In this document: piece after piece, positions 35,862 to 46,039 of the stretch
Numbering within the stretch: the first letter of the stretch is position 1
Layout of the letters: each line of letters starts with the position of its first letter
Assembly (NCBI GenBank): GCA_024336345.1
Contig: JANFOG010000008.1
Location: 930,001-994,000 of the forward strand
DNA from: Mariannaea sp. PMI_226
Lineage: Eukaryota > Ascomycota > Sordariomycetes > Hypocreales > Nectriaceae
Length of the DNA stretch: 64,000 nucleotides
Reading direction: 5' to 3'
Made by a program: the position numbers and the translations under genes
The notes under the pieces: model-generated
The model's database searches: none
What the model saw: only the letters and a program-made list of their open reading frames with translations
What the model was told of the DNA's origin: nothing

Positions 35862-36843
35862 ATGGCCGCCCTACGTACCTCGAGCCGAATCCTCGGCGCT
35901 GCCTCTGTGAGAACAGCTCTCCGTCCCAGTGCTGTCTTCACCCGCTCTATGGCCTCCGTCAGCGAGGCTCCTGCCCAGCCCGAGCCCAAGTTGAGGACAT
36001 TCCAGCTCTACCGATGGAATCCTGATACCCCAAGCGAGAAGCCTCGTCTTCAGTCTTACACCCTCGACCTCAACAAGACCGGCCCTATGATTTTGGATGC
36101 TCTGATCCGCATCAAGAACGAGCTCGACCCTACTGTCACCTTCCGCCGAAGCTGCCGTGAGGGTATCTGCGGTAGCTGTGCCATGAACATTAACGGCCAG
36201 AACACCCTTGCCTGCCTATGTATGATTGACCCTGTCGCCAAATTCAGTCGCATCGACGACATTTTGAACTATTTTTTTTTTGGACGGATTTACTAACAGC
36301 TCTTTCCAACAGGCAAGATTCCCAAGGATTCCACCGACGACGTCAAGATCTACCCTCTGCCTCACACCTATGTCGTCAAGGACTTGGTTCCTGACTTGAC
36401 TCACTTCTACAAGCAGTACAAGAGCATCAAGCCTTACCTCCAGCGCGATACCCCTGCTGAGGACGTAAGTTACCCCTTCATCATTGGTTCACCATCACCT
36501 TACCATTGACACGTCATAGGGCAAGGAATACCGACAGAGCAAGGCCGATCGCAAGAAGCTCGACGGCCTCTACGAGTGCATTCTCTGCGCCTGCTGTTCG
36601 ACTTCGTGCCCCTCCTACTGGTGGAACGCCGAGGAGTACCTTGGACCTGCCATCCTCCTCCAGTCGTACCGCTGGCTCGTGGACTCTCGTGACGAGCGCA
36701 CGGCGGAGCGTAAGCTCAACCTTGAGAACTCGATGAGCCTGTACCGTTGCCACACCATCCTCAACTGCACCAAGGCCTGTCCCAAGGGCCTGAACCCCGG
36801 TCTGGCAATTGCCGAGATTAAGAAGTCGATGTCTTTGAGCTGA
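35862..36843 (+). CDS. SDH2: succinate dehydrogenase iron-sulfur subunit, mitochondrial
   Basis: Three exons, 35862-36219, 36313-36464 and 36520-36843, give 277 residues. It carries electrons from the flavoprotein to ubiquinone in complex II and the TCA cycle. A basic presequence (about 1-30) is followed by FQLYRWNPD. The 2Fe-2S site is CREGICGSC from C98 plus C118 in LACL. The first intron, which contains a T9 run, interrupts [14 protein letters not shown]. The C-terminal ferredoxin-like domain has [12 protein letters not shown] and [12 protein letters not shown], the cysteines for the 4Fe-4S and 3Fe-4S clusters. It ends in KKSMSLS. All cluster ligands are present. Confidence 0.98.
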
Positions 36844-37585
36844 AGCGTGATGGTGGGGGTACTGTGAGGAAATATGATATGATGTTGGCGTGAGAAATGG
36901 TACCGGCGCAAACAGTAAAAGTTTGGCGACCGAAAAAAAACACGAGGACTGTAACCCTGTATATTGATTAAGTGGGTGGGAGTTTACGTCGTGTTCTGAT
37001 GGCAACTTGGCAGAATATTGTCTTTTTTTTATTATTCGTTCAAAGATGGAATACGTTCCTCACTTGGATTTTGTGTGTGCCGTTTGTGTCTCTACATCTG
37101 TCCATGTTGTGAAGTCGTTCAATCATCATATTGATTAAGCTGTGCATGAAAACACCCCACCACCCAAATAACAGTAACCAGGACTTGAAAACTGGATAGA
37201 CATGAATTCAGCCTTCTGAAAGTACCTCGGCCACGCACTCGTCCACGGAATAGACGAATACATGCCCCAAGACAATAAACCGGTTACCACCACCGACCCT
37301 TGTGTCCGGATGTTCTTCCGGATTTGTATTTGCGAGCGGAGGTGTTGTCCCGCAGGATTTTCAGCAGCCGCACTCACTCTGGTCAACGTGATGCCTGATC
37401 CTTCTCGTCCTCCGTGGTGTCTCTACTTTCCTGATAAACCTCCTCGAGGTGGATATTAACGGATATGAAGTTTTGGATGAAAACAGAGTTGAATACTATT
37501 ATTTCGGCCACCGAGTTGTTTTCGAGTCAGCCATGTTCCGTATTAAACACCGCTGGACAAAGCTGAGCGTCTCGTGGGTCTTTCT
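36844..37585. other. convergent intergenic region
   Basis: 3' flanks of SDH2 and of the secreted orphan gene. No gene seen. Confidence 0.6.
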
Positions 37586-38368
37586 TTATCCACGCAGGCA
37601 ATAAAAAAATGCGGACCCCACACAGTTGTCCGGGGTGCTAGCACGCACACAAATGAAGAAGGTCAACGTACTCTCGTAGTTTTTGATGTTCCAATCCCCG
37701 TTTCCGACCGGGATCGCGATCCATCCCGGGTCGGCAGACTTGTAAAGCAGCTTCGGCCCCAAGCCGTTGAGCTGGTCTTCTTCGTTCTTTTCCACTCTAA
37801 ACTCGTCGTAGCTGTACGTGACGTCCTCGTTCGATGTGTTCACGGCCTTGACAAGTGGCAGAGTTAGATCCCTGAAGCTGAAGTACTTATTGAAGCCGAC
37901 CAGGCCGAGCACATGCTTCTGATCCTCCCCGGCGGGATATGGGGTCAAGCTGACGGCTTCATCCGAGCTATTGCGGTCGGCCGGGACAGTGAGGGTGATT
38001 TGCAGAGCGTCCTGTACGGTGGTACCGTTATAGACGCCAACCACATCCGACCGAGTGGAGATGTAACGTGTATCGAGCTCTTTAAATGCCCTGTTGCATC
38101 TCCCGTTCCTATTAGTGGATGATTCACCAACAGTAGAGTGGGCCTGGGGATGAAGGGCTTAATAGTGGAATGGTGACGGTTGAGGAACCGTTTGGCCTGA
38201 ATTGTCAGTGGTCACTTACGTCTTGATGTACAGACGGTATTGCTTATTGGCGTCCTGGGAAGCCTGTTCTGTCCTATCGGCGTCTCTTCTCAAGTTCTGG
38301 ATCGCCGCTGCAGATACAGCACCACCGTGTAGAAGCACGGTGGCTGAGATGATCGAGATGAGCCTCAT
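37586..38368 (-). CDS. predicted secreted protein of unknown function
   Basis: Two exons on the minus strand, 38368-38220 and 38090-37586, give 217 residues. I do not recognise the family. The N-terminus MRLISIISATVLLHGGAVSA is a clear signal peptide. Splicing at GTAAGT/CAACAG joins RLYIKT to AFKELDTRYIS in frame. The body has possible N-glycosylation sites (NGT, NSS, NTS), a beta-rich middle (DALQITLTVP, KYFSFRDLTLPLV) and an aromatic, cysteine-bearing end (GWIAIPVGNGDWNI, FFICVR, DNCVGSAFFYC). An in-frame ATG at 38398 would add ten residues. The 3' end is the least certain part: a GTACGT after NYE could be another donor, which would change the last 30 residues. It is probably extracellular; role unknown. 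Confidence 0.65.
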
Positions 38369-40245
38369 AATAGGATAGATCCTAAAAAATAGAGTCAAAG
38401 TGGAAATTATATGAATGAGGATGTGAAGACTAGAGGACGAGCGTTATTATAACATGTAAATGTACCGGTTTGCTCTTTTGCCCCAGTACGTGAGTCTTGA
38501 AATAAAACTTTCCATGTTACACTTGACCGGACGGTCAGTCAACAATAATTCTGCAAAGTTCAATGCCGGGTTGAAGTAATACGAATAATAACAAAGACAA
38601 AGTTGATGAAGGCAAGAATGAAAACTAATACGTTGAGCTCGTCGTCACTTAATTGCCTTCAGTACGGGAGCCACGGAGGTAAATCTCAGTTCATCTTGAA
38701 AGCCCTATGGTCATGGACACCTTGAGTTAAATGGATTGTTCGTTATATGCACTCTAGACACATCAAGGTTGATGAAATATACAAAATGGCGATTTTATTG
38801 AAAAGAGAAAGAAAGAAAAAAAGCTTTGCATTTTGTGTAAGGTTAGGAGGGCCAGTCAAGTCGCTCAGGAGATGATGTAGGGTTGACCTTCGCCTTAGCC
38901 ACGCACACATTTCCAGCACGTTCAATCTTGATGGGATAGGTTTATTCCTCCATAAATAAGCGTTCGGGGCTTCATATCAAGTATTAGCAAGGTTATTTTC
39001 ATCCAAAGCTACACTGTAAGCAAATAAACGTGTACTTTTAACTCTATCATTCTGCAACTGCAACGCTTCGGCTACCTCTGGTTCAAAAAGTAATGCTAGA
39101 ACGTGCTGCTGCACGAACATGTGTCAATATACATGCTCATTAGACTTTTGTTTTGCCTTCTGTCCCCTCGTTACGGAACGTTTGATCGGCCTTCAGGAGT
39201 TTTTATTTTATTTTATTTTTTCAATTTGGCATTTATTTGAACAGTCGGTGTCTTATACTGATACCATGATGATGATGATGATGATGATGATGGTGCCTAT
39301 CCGCTTCAGGGTGGCAGCCTGGTGAGTTGGACTCTAGCCTCCTTGTACTGGCTTATACTGAATTCATCTTCGCTGCCACGGGCAAATATTATATAGACTG
39401 ATACATACTGCATTCGCATCATTCCTCGCCCCAGGTCTCACGCAGGTTGGAGTGGTGACCGATCCACTGTGACGTACTGAATCTCTTCCATGTTCAGGAC
39501 CATCGCCCCAACAACTGAAGGACTGGAATTCCCGTTTCGCATTCTGTCTCACAAACGACCCCAAATTGAAGGAGAAAAACTCCGTCAACTCGATCACGCA
39601 GGGATTTTGCAGGTTCTAGCCACAACGCTCATTCTTTGTCGCAGCCAGCTGCATATCCAAGAGATAACTCCTCAATGGCACTATATCGTCTCCCTCGCCC
39701 ATTGCTCTTCCCTGTGCCATCTACTTCTGGCAGTATGTATTTTACATGTCTATTGGAAGGCTCCAGATGATGAGCTCTATTAAAGACTGGTATTATTCTG
39801 GCGGTGTCGTTCTTATTCCATGCACGACATATATGGCCAGGAAGTGAATTCAAGTCACAATAACGAAATTGCATGAGTTTCAACCTTTCAGAAACATGAT
39901 TTTTACTCCAGTACGTAAAATATCTAAGGAGTGTTTCAGGCGATCAGGATGGGTTATCATATCTTTCAACCGGTGGTCATCCTGTCTCATTCAACATGAA
40001 AGGAGGAGCCTATCTTTAGTGCTCAGAAGAATGTATTCAACTATATCATAGACGAGATATGCCCTCCCCCGGTCTTGTCGACTATCTCTGGCAATTCTGT
40101 CTCTCCAATTTTTTCTAATGTATGCAAACTTCGTCGTCCTCCTCATTTCAGCCGCAGGGCTCAGTTCTGCCCGAGAGCGACCAAAGCGAGCAGATTGTAG
40201 CCCAGTCACTCTGTGTATCGACGGCGTCAACGACTGTAGTAAGAC
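38369..40245. other. gene-poor region between two secreted-protein genes
   Basis: About 1.9 kb, AT-rich. It holds the promoters of the two divergent secreted orphans and an ATG microsatellite near 39280. Short frames have no domain. Confidence 0.6.
39266..39292. repeat. (ATG)9 microsatellite
   Basis: Nine uninterrupted ATG units in intergenic DNA. Confidence 0.95.
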
Positions 40246-40866
40246 ATGGGGAGGGTAAGAACCTCCATCCTGCTATATTTTCTATTATTCGTACTCATCA
40301 AGGAAACCTCACACAGATGTTACAACTACTGCAAACCAATGGACGCTCCAGAGATTCCCAAGTGTGATCCTGCAGATGACTGCTCGATGCAAACTCTGTG
40401 CGTAGATGGCAAAAACAAATGCGGTGTCAGCTACAGCAGGTAAGTTACCCATTGTTACTCAAGTCCAATTCATTACATTATCGAACAAGATTCCTAATTC
40501 TTTTCGCACAGCTGCTTTCCTGCCTGCAAGCCTTGGCCCTTCACTATCCCTCCCTGTTCTACAGCTACTTCCCTGCCCGCGGCAGTGGCATCGACAACGT
40601 CTGGCGCGGCAACAGCATCTGTGGCCGCAACGGCATCGACGGCGGCTACATCGTCTGCGGTTGGAGCAACGTCTGCCATCGCGGCAGCGTCTGGGGCTGC
40701 AACATCTAACGCTGCAACAACATCTAAGGCTACAGAGACATCTAAGACTGCAGCAGCATCTAAGGTTGCAAAAGCATCCAAGGCTACAGCTGCGTCTGGT
40801 GCTGCCACCTCTGCGGCTGGAGCATCGTCGGGGGCCACAGCAGTGCCTGTCTCGGCTGTGAGTTAG
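40246..40866 (+). CDS. predicted secreted cysteine-rich protein with Ala/Ser/Thr-rich tail
   Basis: Two exons, 40246-40439 and 40512-40866, give 182 residues. The start MGRVRTSILLYFLLFVLI is a signal peptide with cleavage likely near residue 22-24. Residues 25-80 hold ten cysteines (25, 29, 40, 46, 52, 59, 66, 70, 80 and the pattern CxxxC ... CFPACKPWPF); nine of these positions were counted individually. The last two lie in exon 2, so the intron splits the cysteine domain. From about 81 on the chain is almost only Ala, Ser, Thr and Gly with a few Lys (SKAT, SKTA repeats), a likely O-glycosylated stalk. There is no clear GPI-anchor signal. The architecture resembles small secreted or effector-like wall proteins of ascomycetes. 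Function is unknown, and the exact start lacks independent support. Confidence 0.68.
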
Positions 40867-41107
40867 CTCATGAGTGACTACAATATCTCAGAAAGGCATT
40901 TGATGATTTTTGGATTATTTCTTATCTTGGACAACCTGTTTCACGTTGATCGGTCTCATCTTTCTGAGTCTAGGTAGAGTAACGCCAAACTCTGGTAGTT
41001 GTGGCACATGAGTAAAGTAAACGTTCAGACCTCGCAAATCAATGTTAAATATCTTCATCACTCCAAAACTTTTGTTCCCCACCTCAGCAGAGACGTAACC
41101 GTAATTA
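40867..41107. other. short convergent intergenic region
   Basis: 241 bp between the 3' ends of the cysteine-rich protein gene and palC. Confidence 0.6.
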
Positions 41108-42608
41108 TTAGTAGTACGTGTTCCCAGGTGTACTTGTATTCCTCTTATAATCACCACCAGTACCAGGAAAGGCACCAACAAGACTCGATGGTTCACCCTT
41201 GACCTCGTCATCTGAACTCAAGTCATTCTCAAATTCATCAGCCTTCTCTGGTGGAGCTCGCATAGCTTCGAGAATATCTCGGTCGAGAGATGGAGGTTCA
41301 TATGGTTTCAGGGTGTGAATCTCGCGGCCTGATGGCATCTTGGATAGAAGCGAGTTGATTGGTGGTATCTCACGGGAGTTCATCTGTGATTGTCAGTAAT
41401 TGTATTGCTCTTTGTAGATTGCCTTTTGAGTTACTGACGGTATCATTGATCTTGTTCCACTTTGCGTCAAGCATCTCTAGCACTCGCGTTTCTTCCAACT
41501 TGCCGGCATCGCTACCCCAAGTTGTCTCCTTCTCGACCCTTCGATCTTCTCGCTTTTCAGTAAAGTCTTTCCTGAAACGGCTGAAACTCAACCCCTTCTT
41601 GGTATCCTTGACTTCTACGCCGAGTTCTTGCAGACCAGCTCGAGCCCAAGCGATGCCCTCGGCTGTTTCGCCACCTAATTCAGCATCGATCCCAAAGAAG
41701 CGGCAGGCACGAGCTCTGCTTGTTCGCCGAAGGTCTTCCATATATCTGAGGAGGTTTGAGTTGACTTTGTTATCCCCCGTTGAACCGCACAATGAGGCCG
41801 CTTTTGCGGCGTGCTCTGAAGCTGCCAAACATAGTCGCGCGTATAGATGGGCCCGCACCTTGGGGATATCCGGAGCTTTGTACATCCACTCCTTATCATT
41901 CTTATTCCGATCTTGAGATACTGCTGCAGGGTAGGGATCATCTTTGAGAACGGCAAGCAGTGTTGCTTCAGCGAGTGCCAAACTGGACAAAGCCCGTGCA
42001 GTTGCGGGTGAAGCATCAACACAAGGAGGACTGGTAAAAATTTGCTCCCCTCGATTGGCGAGATAATCATATACGGAAGCAGCTTCGAGCAAACTCTTTG
42101 TGGCTGAAGTGATAGCGGCTGTCCGCTGTTGGGTTCCCAAGAACTCGCTGCTGGTTGATTGCAGAGGTTGTAAGAAGGACCTAGCTATTAAGACTTGTGC
42201 GAAACCCAGAGTGGATAGAACAAAGAATATTTCATATTCTAACGATGAGATCTTGACCCTGGCTCTTTCACGACCAGGAACAATATCTCCTGATAGTGTA
42301 GGTCTCCACTCAATGGTGGGCGTTGACTTCAGCACAGCACCAACGAACTCACCGCTGGGAAGACTTTTTTTGCTTAACCCATGGTCAAGTGCAAGTAGAT
42401 ATGGGACATATCCGTTGATACTGGAGACAACAGTACTTAGGTTTGAAGTCTGAGAGCTGGGGGGAAGTCTCTTGTGTTTCTTGAGCGTGTCACGTACAAC
42501 CCCACGATAAGTGCTGGCGTTGAGGGGCAGTGACGGGTGTGAGTCGCATGCGAAGCTGGCAGAGAAAGAGAAGGCGGAACAGGTCGGGAGCACAAAAGGG
42601 AAAGGCAT
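41108..42608 (-). CDS. palC: pH-response regulator PalC/Rim23, BRO1-domain protein
   Basis: Two exons on the minus strand, 42608-41439 and 41383-41108, give 481 residues, the usual PalC length. PalC links the plasma-membrane pH sensor to ESCRT-III (Vps32) during alkaline activation of PacC. The start [19 protein letters not shown] is highly conserved. [20 protein letters not shown] follows, then a helical BRO1 domain (residues about 1-350, for example [24 protein letters not shown] helices). A basic segment ([20 protein letters not shown]) comes next. The last exon supplies the conserved tail with [17 protein letters not shown] and [12 protein letters not shown]. The frame is open 92 codons further upstream with an ATG at 42884, but conservation begins at 42608. 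It is divergent from ALG6, 330 bp away. Confidence 0.93.
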
Positions 42609-42938
42609 ATTAAGAAGAAGAGTATAGACAACTTGAAAAAAGGAATGAGAATCTGTCAAGATGCTTAACAAAATTGATGTGGTGACCTCATTCCCACTGC
42701 CAAGCTCTTGCTTCGTGATGTCGGCACAGTATGAATACAGTATTATTTGCACCATAGATTGACTAGCCGGGGTTGTTCCGAATACAGGGTTGAGGGGAGC
42801 TCTTGGGTGATGCTCTGCTCCACTAAAATTTCCCGGGTACCTGAGGTATGCCTCATGGGGTTTAATTGAACACGACGCATTCACTTTGTTGATGAAGCTC
42901 GTCTGTTTCTTCGAGCCCTCATAACGCGCGGTGACAAA
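42609..42938. promoter_or_regulatory. divergent promoter region, palC / ALG6
   Basis: 330 bp shared by two divergent genes. It contains one GCCAAG at 42699-42704, matching the PacC core GCCARG, 91 bp upstream of the palC start. A hexamer of this degeneracy has roughly one chance in three of occurring randomly here, so the call is weak. Confidence 0.35.
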
Positions 42939-44776
42939 ATGGCGGCACCTTCACCATCACCGCACAAGCCTCGTTCGAGGGCCAAGAAGCCCGGCAATAC
43001 CCCAAGAAAGCCGGTCCGGTCCGAGGCTTTGGTACGGACGCCTGCATTTCCGCTCGCCTCCTTCCTGTGGCCTGCTCGCACTTCGTCGTCGCAATGGGAG
43101 GTGTTGCCATTGATTCTCATGGTCACCGGGCTCTTTCGATGGGCTGCTGGTCTATGGGGATACTCTGGTCAGTATTTACCTCCTCCCTCCACATCGTGCC
43201 TCGCTGTTCTGCTAACCTCATGACTGTAGGTTTCCAGAAACCCCCTATGTTTGGCGATTACGAGGCCCAGCGTCACTGGATGGAGCTCACAACACACCTC
43301 CCCATTTCACAATGGTATTTCCACGACCTGCAATGGTGGGGACTCGATTACCCTCCCCTAACGGCCTACCATAGCTGGCTTCTGGGCAAGATTGGTGCCC
43401 TCTTCGATCCGTCGTGGTTCACTCTTTTCGCTTCTAGAGGCTCTGAAGACCCCAACCTCAAGATCTTCATGAGAGCTACCGTGCTTATTTCCGAATATCT
43501 TATTTACATCCCGGCCGTTACCATATTCGTGCGGAGGTTCAGCCGTCTTCAAGGCGTTTCCCCTTGGACTGCTTCGGTTGCCCTGGTCGCGGTCCTCATG
43601 CAGCCCGCTACCATCCTGATCGATCATGTCCACTTTCAATACAATACCGTTATGTTGGGGTTCGTCGTTGCTAGCATGTCGAGCATGCTCGCAGAAAGAT
43701 ATATGTGGGCTGCCGTTTTCTTTGTCGGAGCATTGGGGTTCAAGCAGATGGCCTTGTATTATGCTTTCACTGTGTTCTCCTATCTGCTTGGGCGCTGTCT
43801 CACTCCTCGAATCAACTTGGCGCGACTCTTTGGTATCGCCCTTGTAACTGTGGTTGCCTTTGCCGTCTTGGTCCTACCATTCATTATAGGCGCACTGTAT
43901 GATACTAGCCGAGGCATCGACTCAAGACCAGATCTTGATGGGCCGGTACCACCTCTTCCTTTGTTCCCTGGCATCGCTGCCTATCTCGATACCGAATCGT
44001 ACTCCTACGTTGTTATTGAGCAGATGATTCAAATGATTCATCGAATCTTCCCGTTTGCCCGCGGGTTGTTCGAGGACAAAGTCGCCAACTTTTGGTGTGC
44101 GGCTAACGTCGTTATCAAGCTTCGTAACTATCCCGCTGCCCTGCTTCAGAAAGCAGCACTTGGCGCTACTCTCCTGGCTATTGCGCCGCCAAATATCATC
44201 CTTTTCCTACGACCGCGCAAGACTACAATGCCCTACGCTTTCGCTGCCACCGCCTGGGGGTTCTTCCTCTTCAGCTACCAGGTGCATGAGAAGAGCGTGC
44301 TGCTTCCCCTGATGCCCATGACGTTACTCCTTGCGGGAAAGCAGGGGATGGAGCCTAGTACTCGCGCTTGGGTGGGATTTGCCAATCTTTTGGGTTCCTG
44401 GACCATGTTTCCTTTACTTAGTCGTGTGGACTTGCGGGTTCCCTATGCAGTCCTAACTCTCCTTTGGGCATACCTTCTAGGTCTCCCACCTACATCCTTC
44501 GGTGCTTACTGCCAGGAAAGGCAGAAGAAAACCTTGGCGCAATGGGGCACTGCCCTGCTGCACTGGTCCTTCTACGTGCTCATGGGCGCATGGCACGTTG
44601 CCAACGCCTTCGTCGAACCTCCTTCTGACAAACCCGATCTTTGGGTTGTAGCAAATGTGGGCGTCGGAGCGGTAGGATTCGGCATCTGCTATTTGTGGTG
44701 TCTGTGGAGGCTGGTGCAAGAAAGCGACTTCTTCTCAGCACGAACATCGCCTTCTAAGAAAGCTAAGACTAAATAG
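42939..44776 (+). CDS. ALG6: dolichyl pyrophosphate Man9GlcNAc2 alpha-1,3-glucosyltransferase
   Basis: Two exons, 42939-43167 and 43230-44776, give 591 residues. It adds the first glucose to the lipid-linked N-glycan precursor in the ER lumen, from dolichyl-phosphate glucose. After a basic cytosolic tail the first membrane helix starts at [20 protein letters not shown]. The luminal loop has the ALG6 motifs [37 protein letters not shown] and later [19 protein letters not shown] separates it from the ALG8 paralogue, which uses DFEVHRNW. About eleven further hydrophobic helices follow. The tail ends in lysines (SPSKKAKTK), consistent with ER retention. Splicing joins GYSG to FQKPPMF. Confidence 0.95.
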
Positions 44777-45688
44777 TCCTTCTATACAAAGTCGAGACTA
44801 CCACGAACAAAGAGACTCGTGCAACCACCATCTCTCCTACGCATTGCCATTGCTTTGGTGCGTGTCTTGGGGTGTGTTTTAGTGGAGGTGGCTTTTCCTT
44901 TTGTGTATTGACCGCCGCGGTTCTTGTCGTGGCGTCTGAGACAAGATCAATCTATCAGAGCCCCCTTATGTACTGGTATTACGGGCACCTTGTACTCTAC
45001 ATATGAGCTTGAGGGGCCAAGCCCTTGGGTGAGAGGGTTTGTGATCAGCAGTGCTGACGAGTGGCAGCCCACATAAGTCTTGCTGGGCCATGGCTGTCAC
45101 CTGGCGTGGCCAAACGAAGTTGGCCCGATGAATGAGAAGAGAATGAGGATGAGACCAAGGGGAAGAAATGATGGTTCTTCGCCTACGGGTCAACCAAACC
45201 GTTGAAACTTTAGCATAATCTATCTAGTGTGGCCCTGGTTTGGCCAGTTTGTGTAATATAGCATGCAAATATTAGAGTTCTGGAGCCAGCCATGCCAAAC
45301 GTACGTGTCTGGTTTGACTTTTGTTTGTTTTCATTATTGCGCTGATACTCCGCAGTGATGATAGGGTGCGTTGTCAACTTCTGGGCGTGGCTTCTGGCTA
45401 CCATTCGATAGACTTGTTTTGTGGATGGCCGCTGACGACAGGTCCACCCCCGTGCAGGCATGTTACTTGGTCAAGGTAGAGTCGACCAGGTTGATACTTG
45501 ATAGAAGGAGTTTCGTATCTGTTCTGGGGTTATGCGGAGAAAAGAAGAGCCTTGATTAGGGAAAGAAAAAGAAGAAAAGATAGACGGAGGGGGAGATGTG
45601 TCTCGAATCCTTTCGGACTTTGGTTCGGATCTCTTCAGCCTTCAAAACGCGTGCGAACATAATGTACCTACGTTACATACCAAGGTAA

Positions 45689-45706
45689 CACTGTCATGTG
45701 ACAGTG
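45689..45706. repeat. 18-bp palindrome
   Basis: CACTGTCA and TGACAGTG are exact reverse complements with a TG centre. An overlapping weaker inverted repeat (GTTAC at 45672, GTAAC ending at 45689) lies just to the left. Confidence 0.8.
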
Positions 45707-46008
45707 CGTTTCTTTCACCGCTGGAGAAGGAAGGTTCCTAGTAAGATCGTCGGCCGCAGTAGGCCTGGTGGGTACAGGCAGGTTAGGTAGCCATCAACTT
45801 GTATTTTCTGTGCCAACTTTACAGTTGGACTGCCTCCTATTCTGCATTGTGCTAAGAAATAATAGCATGGAAAACCAAAATTGGAAAAGGAGAGAATAGG
45901 GAAAAATAAAATAACATAAAATAGAGACGAGCACTAGCCCTTGCTGGAAACTGTCAATGGTCTGATATGATTCTCCGTAAGCCTCGCATAATACTTACAT
46001 TGGCGTCT

Positions 46009-46039
46009 TTTTTTTTTTTTTTTTCTTTTTTTTTTTTGG
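46009..46039. repeat. poly-T tract
   Basis: About 30 T with a single C interruption, in the intergenic stretch downstream of ALG6. Confidence 0.9.

Noticed and set aside
37586..37700. A third exon for the secreted orphan, using GTACGT after NYE and the nearest CTAG acceptor
   Set aside because: The resulting intron would be only about 34 nt; the unspliced end keeps two cysteines and an aromatic tail and is simpler.
40494..40838. 114-codon antisense frame opposite the Ala/Ser/Thr tail
   Set aside because: An Ala/Val/Asp-rich mirror of a low-complexity coding region.
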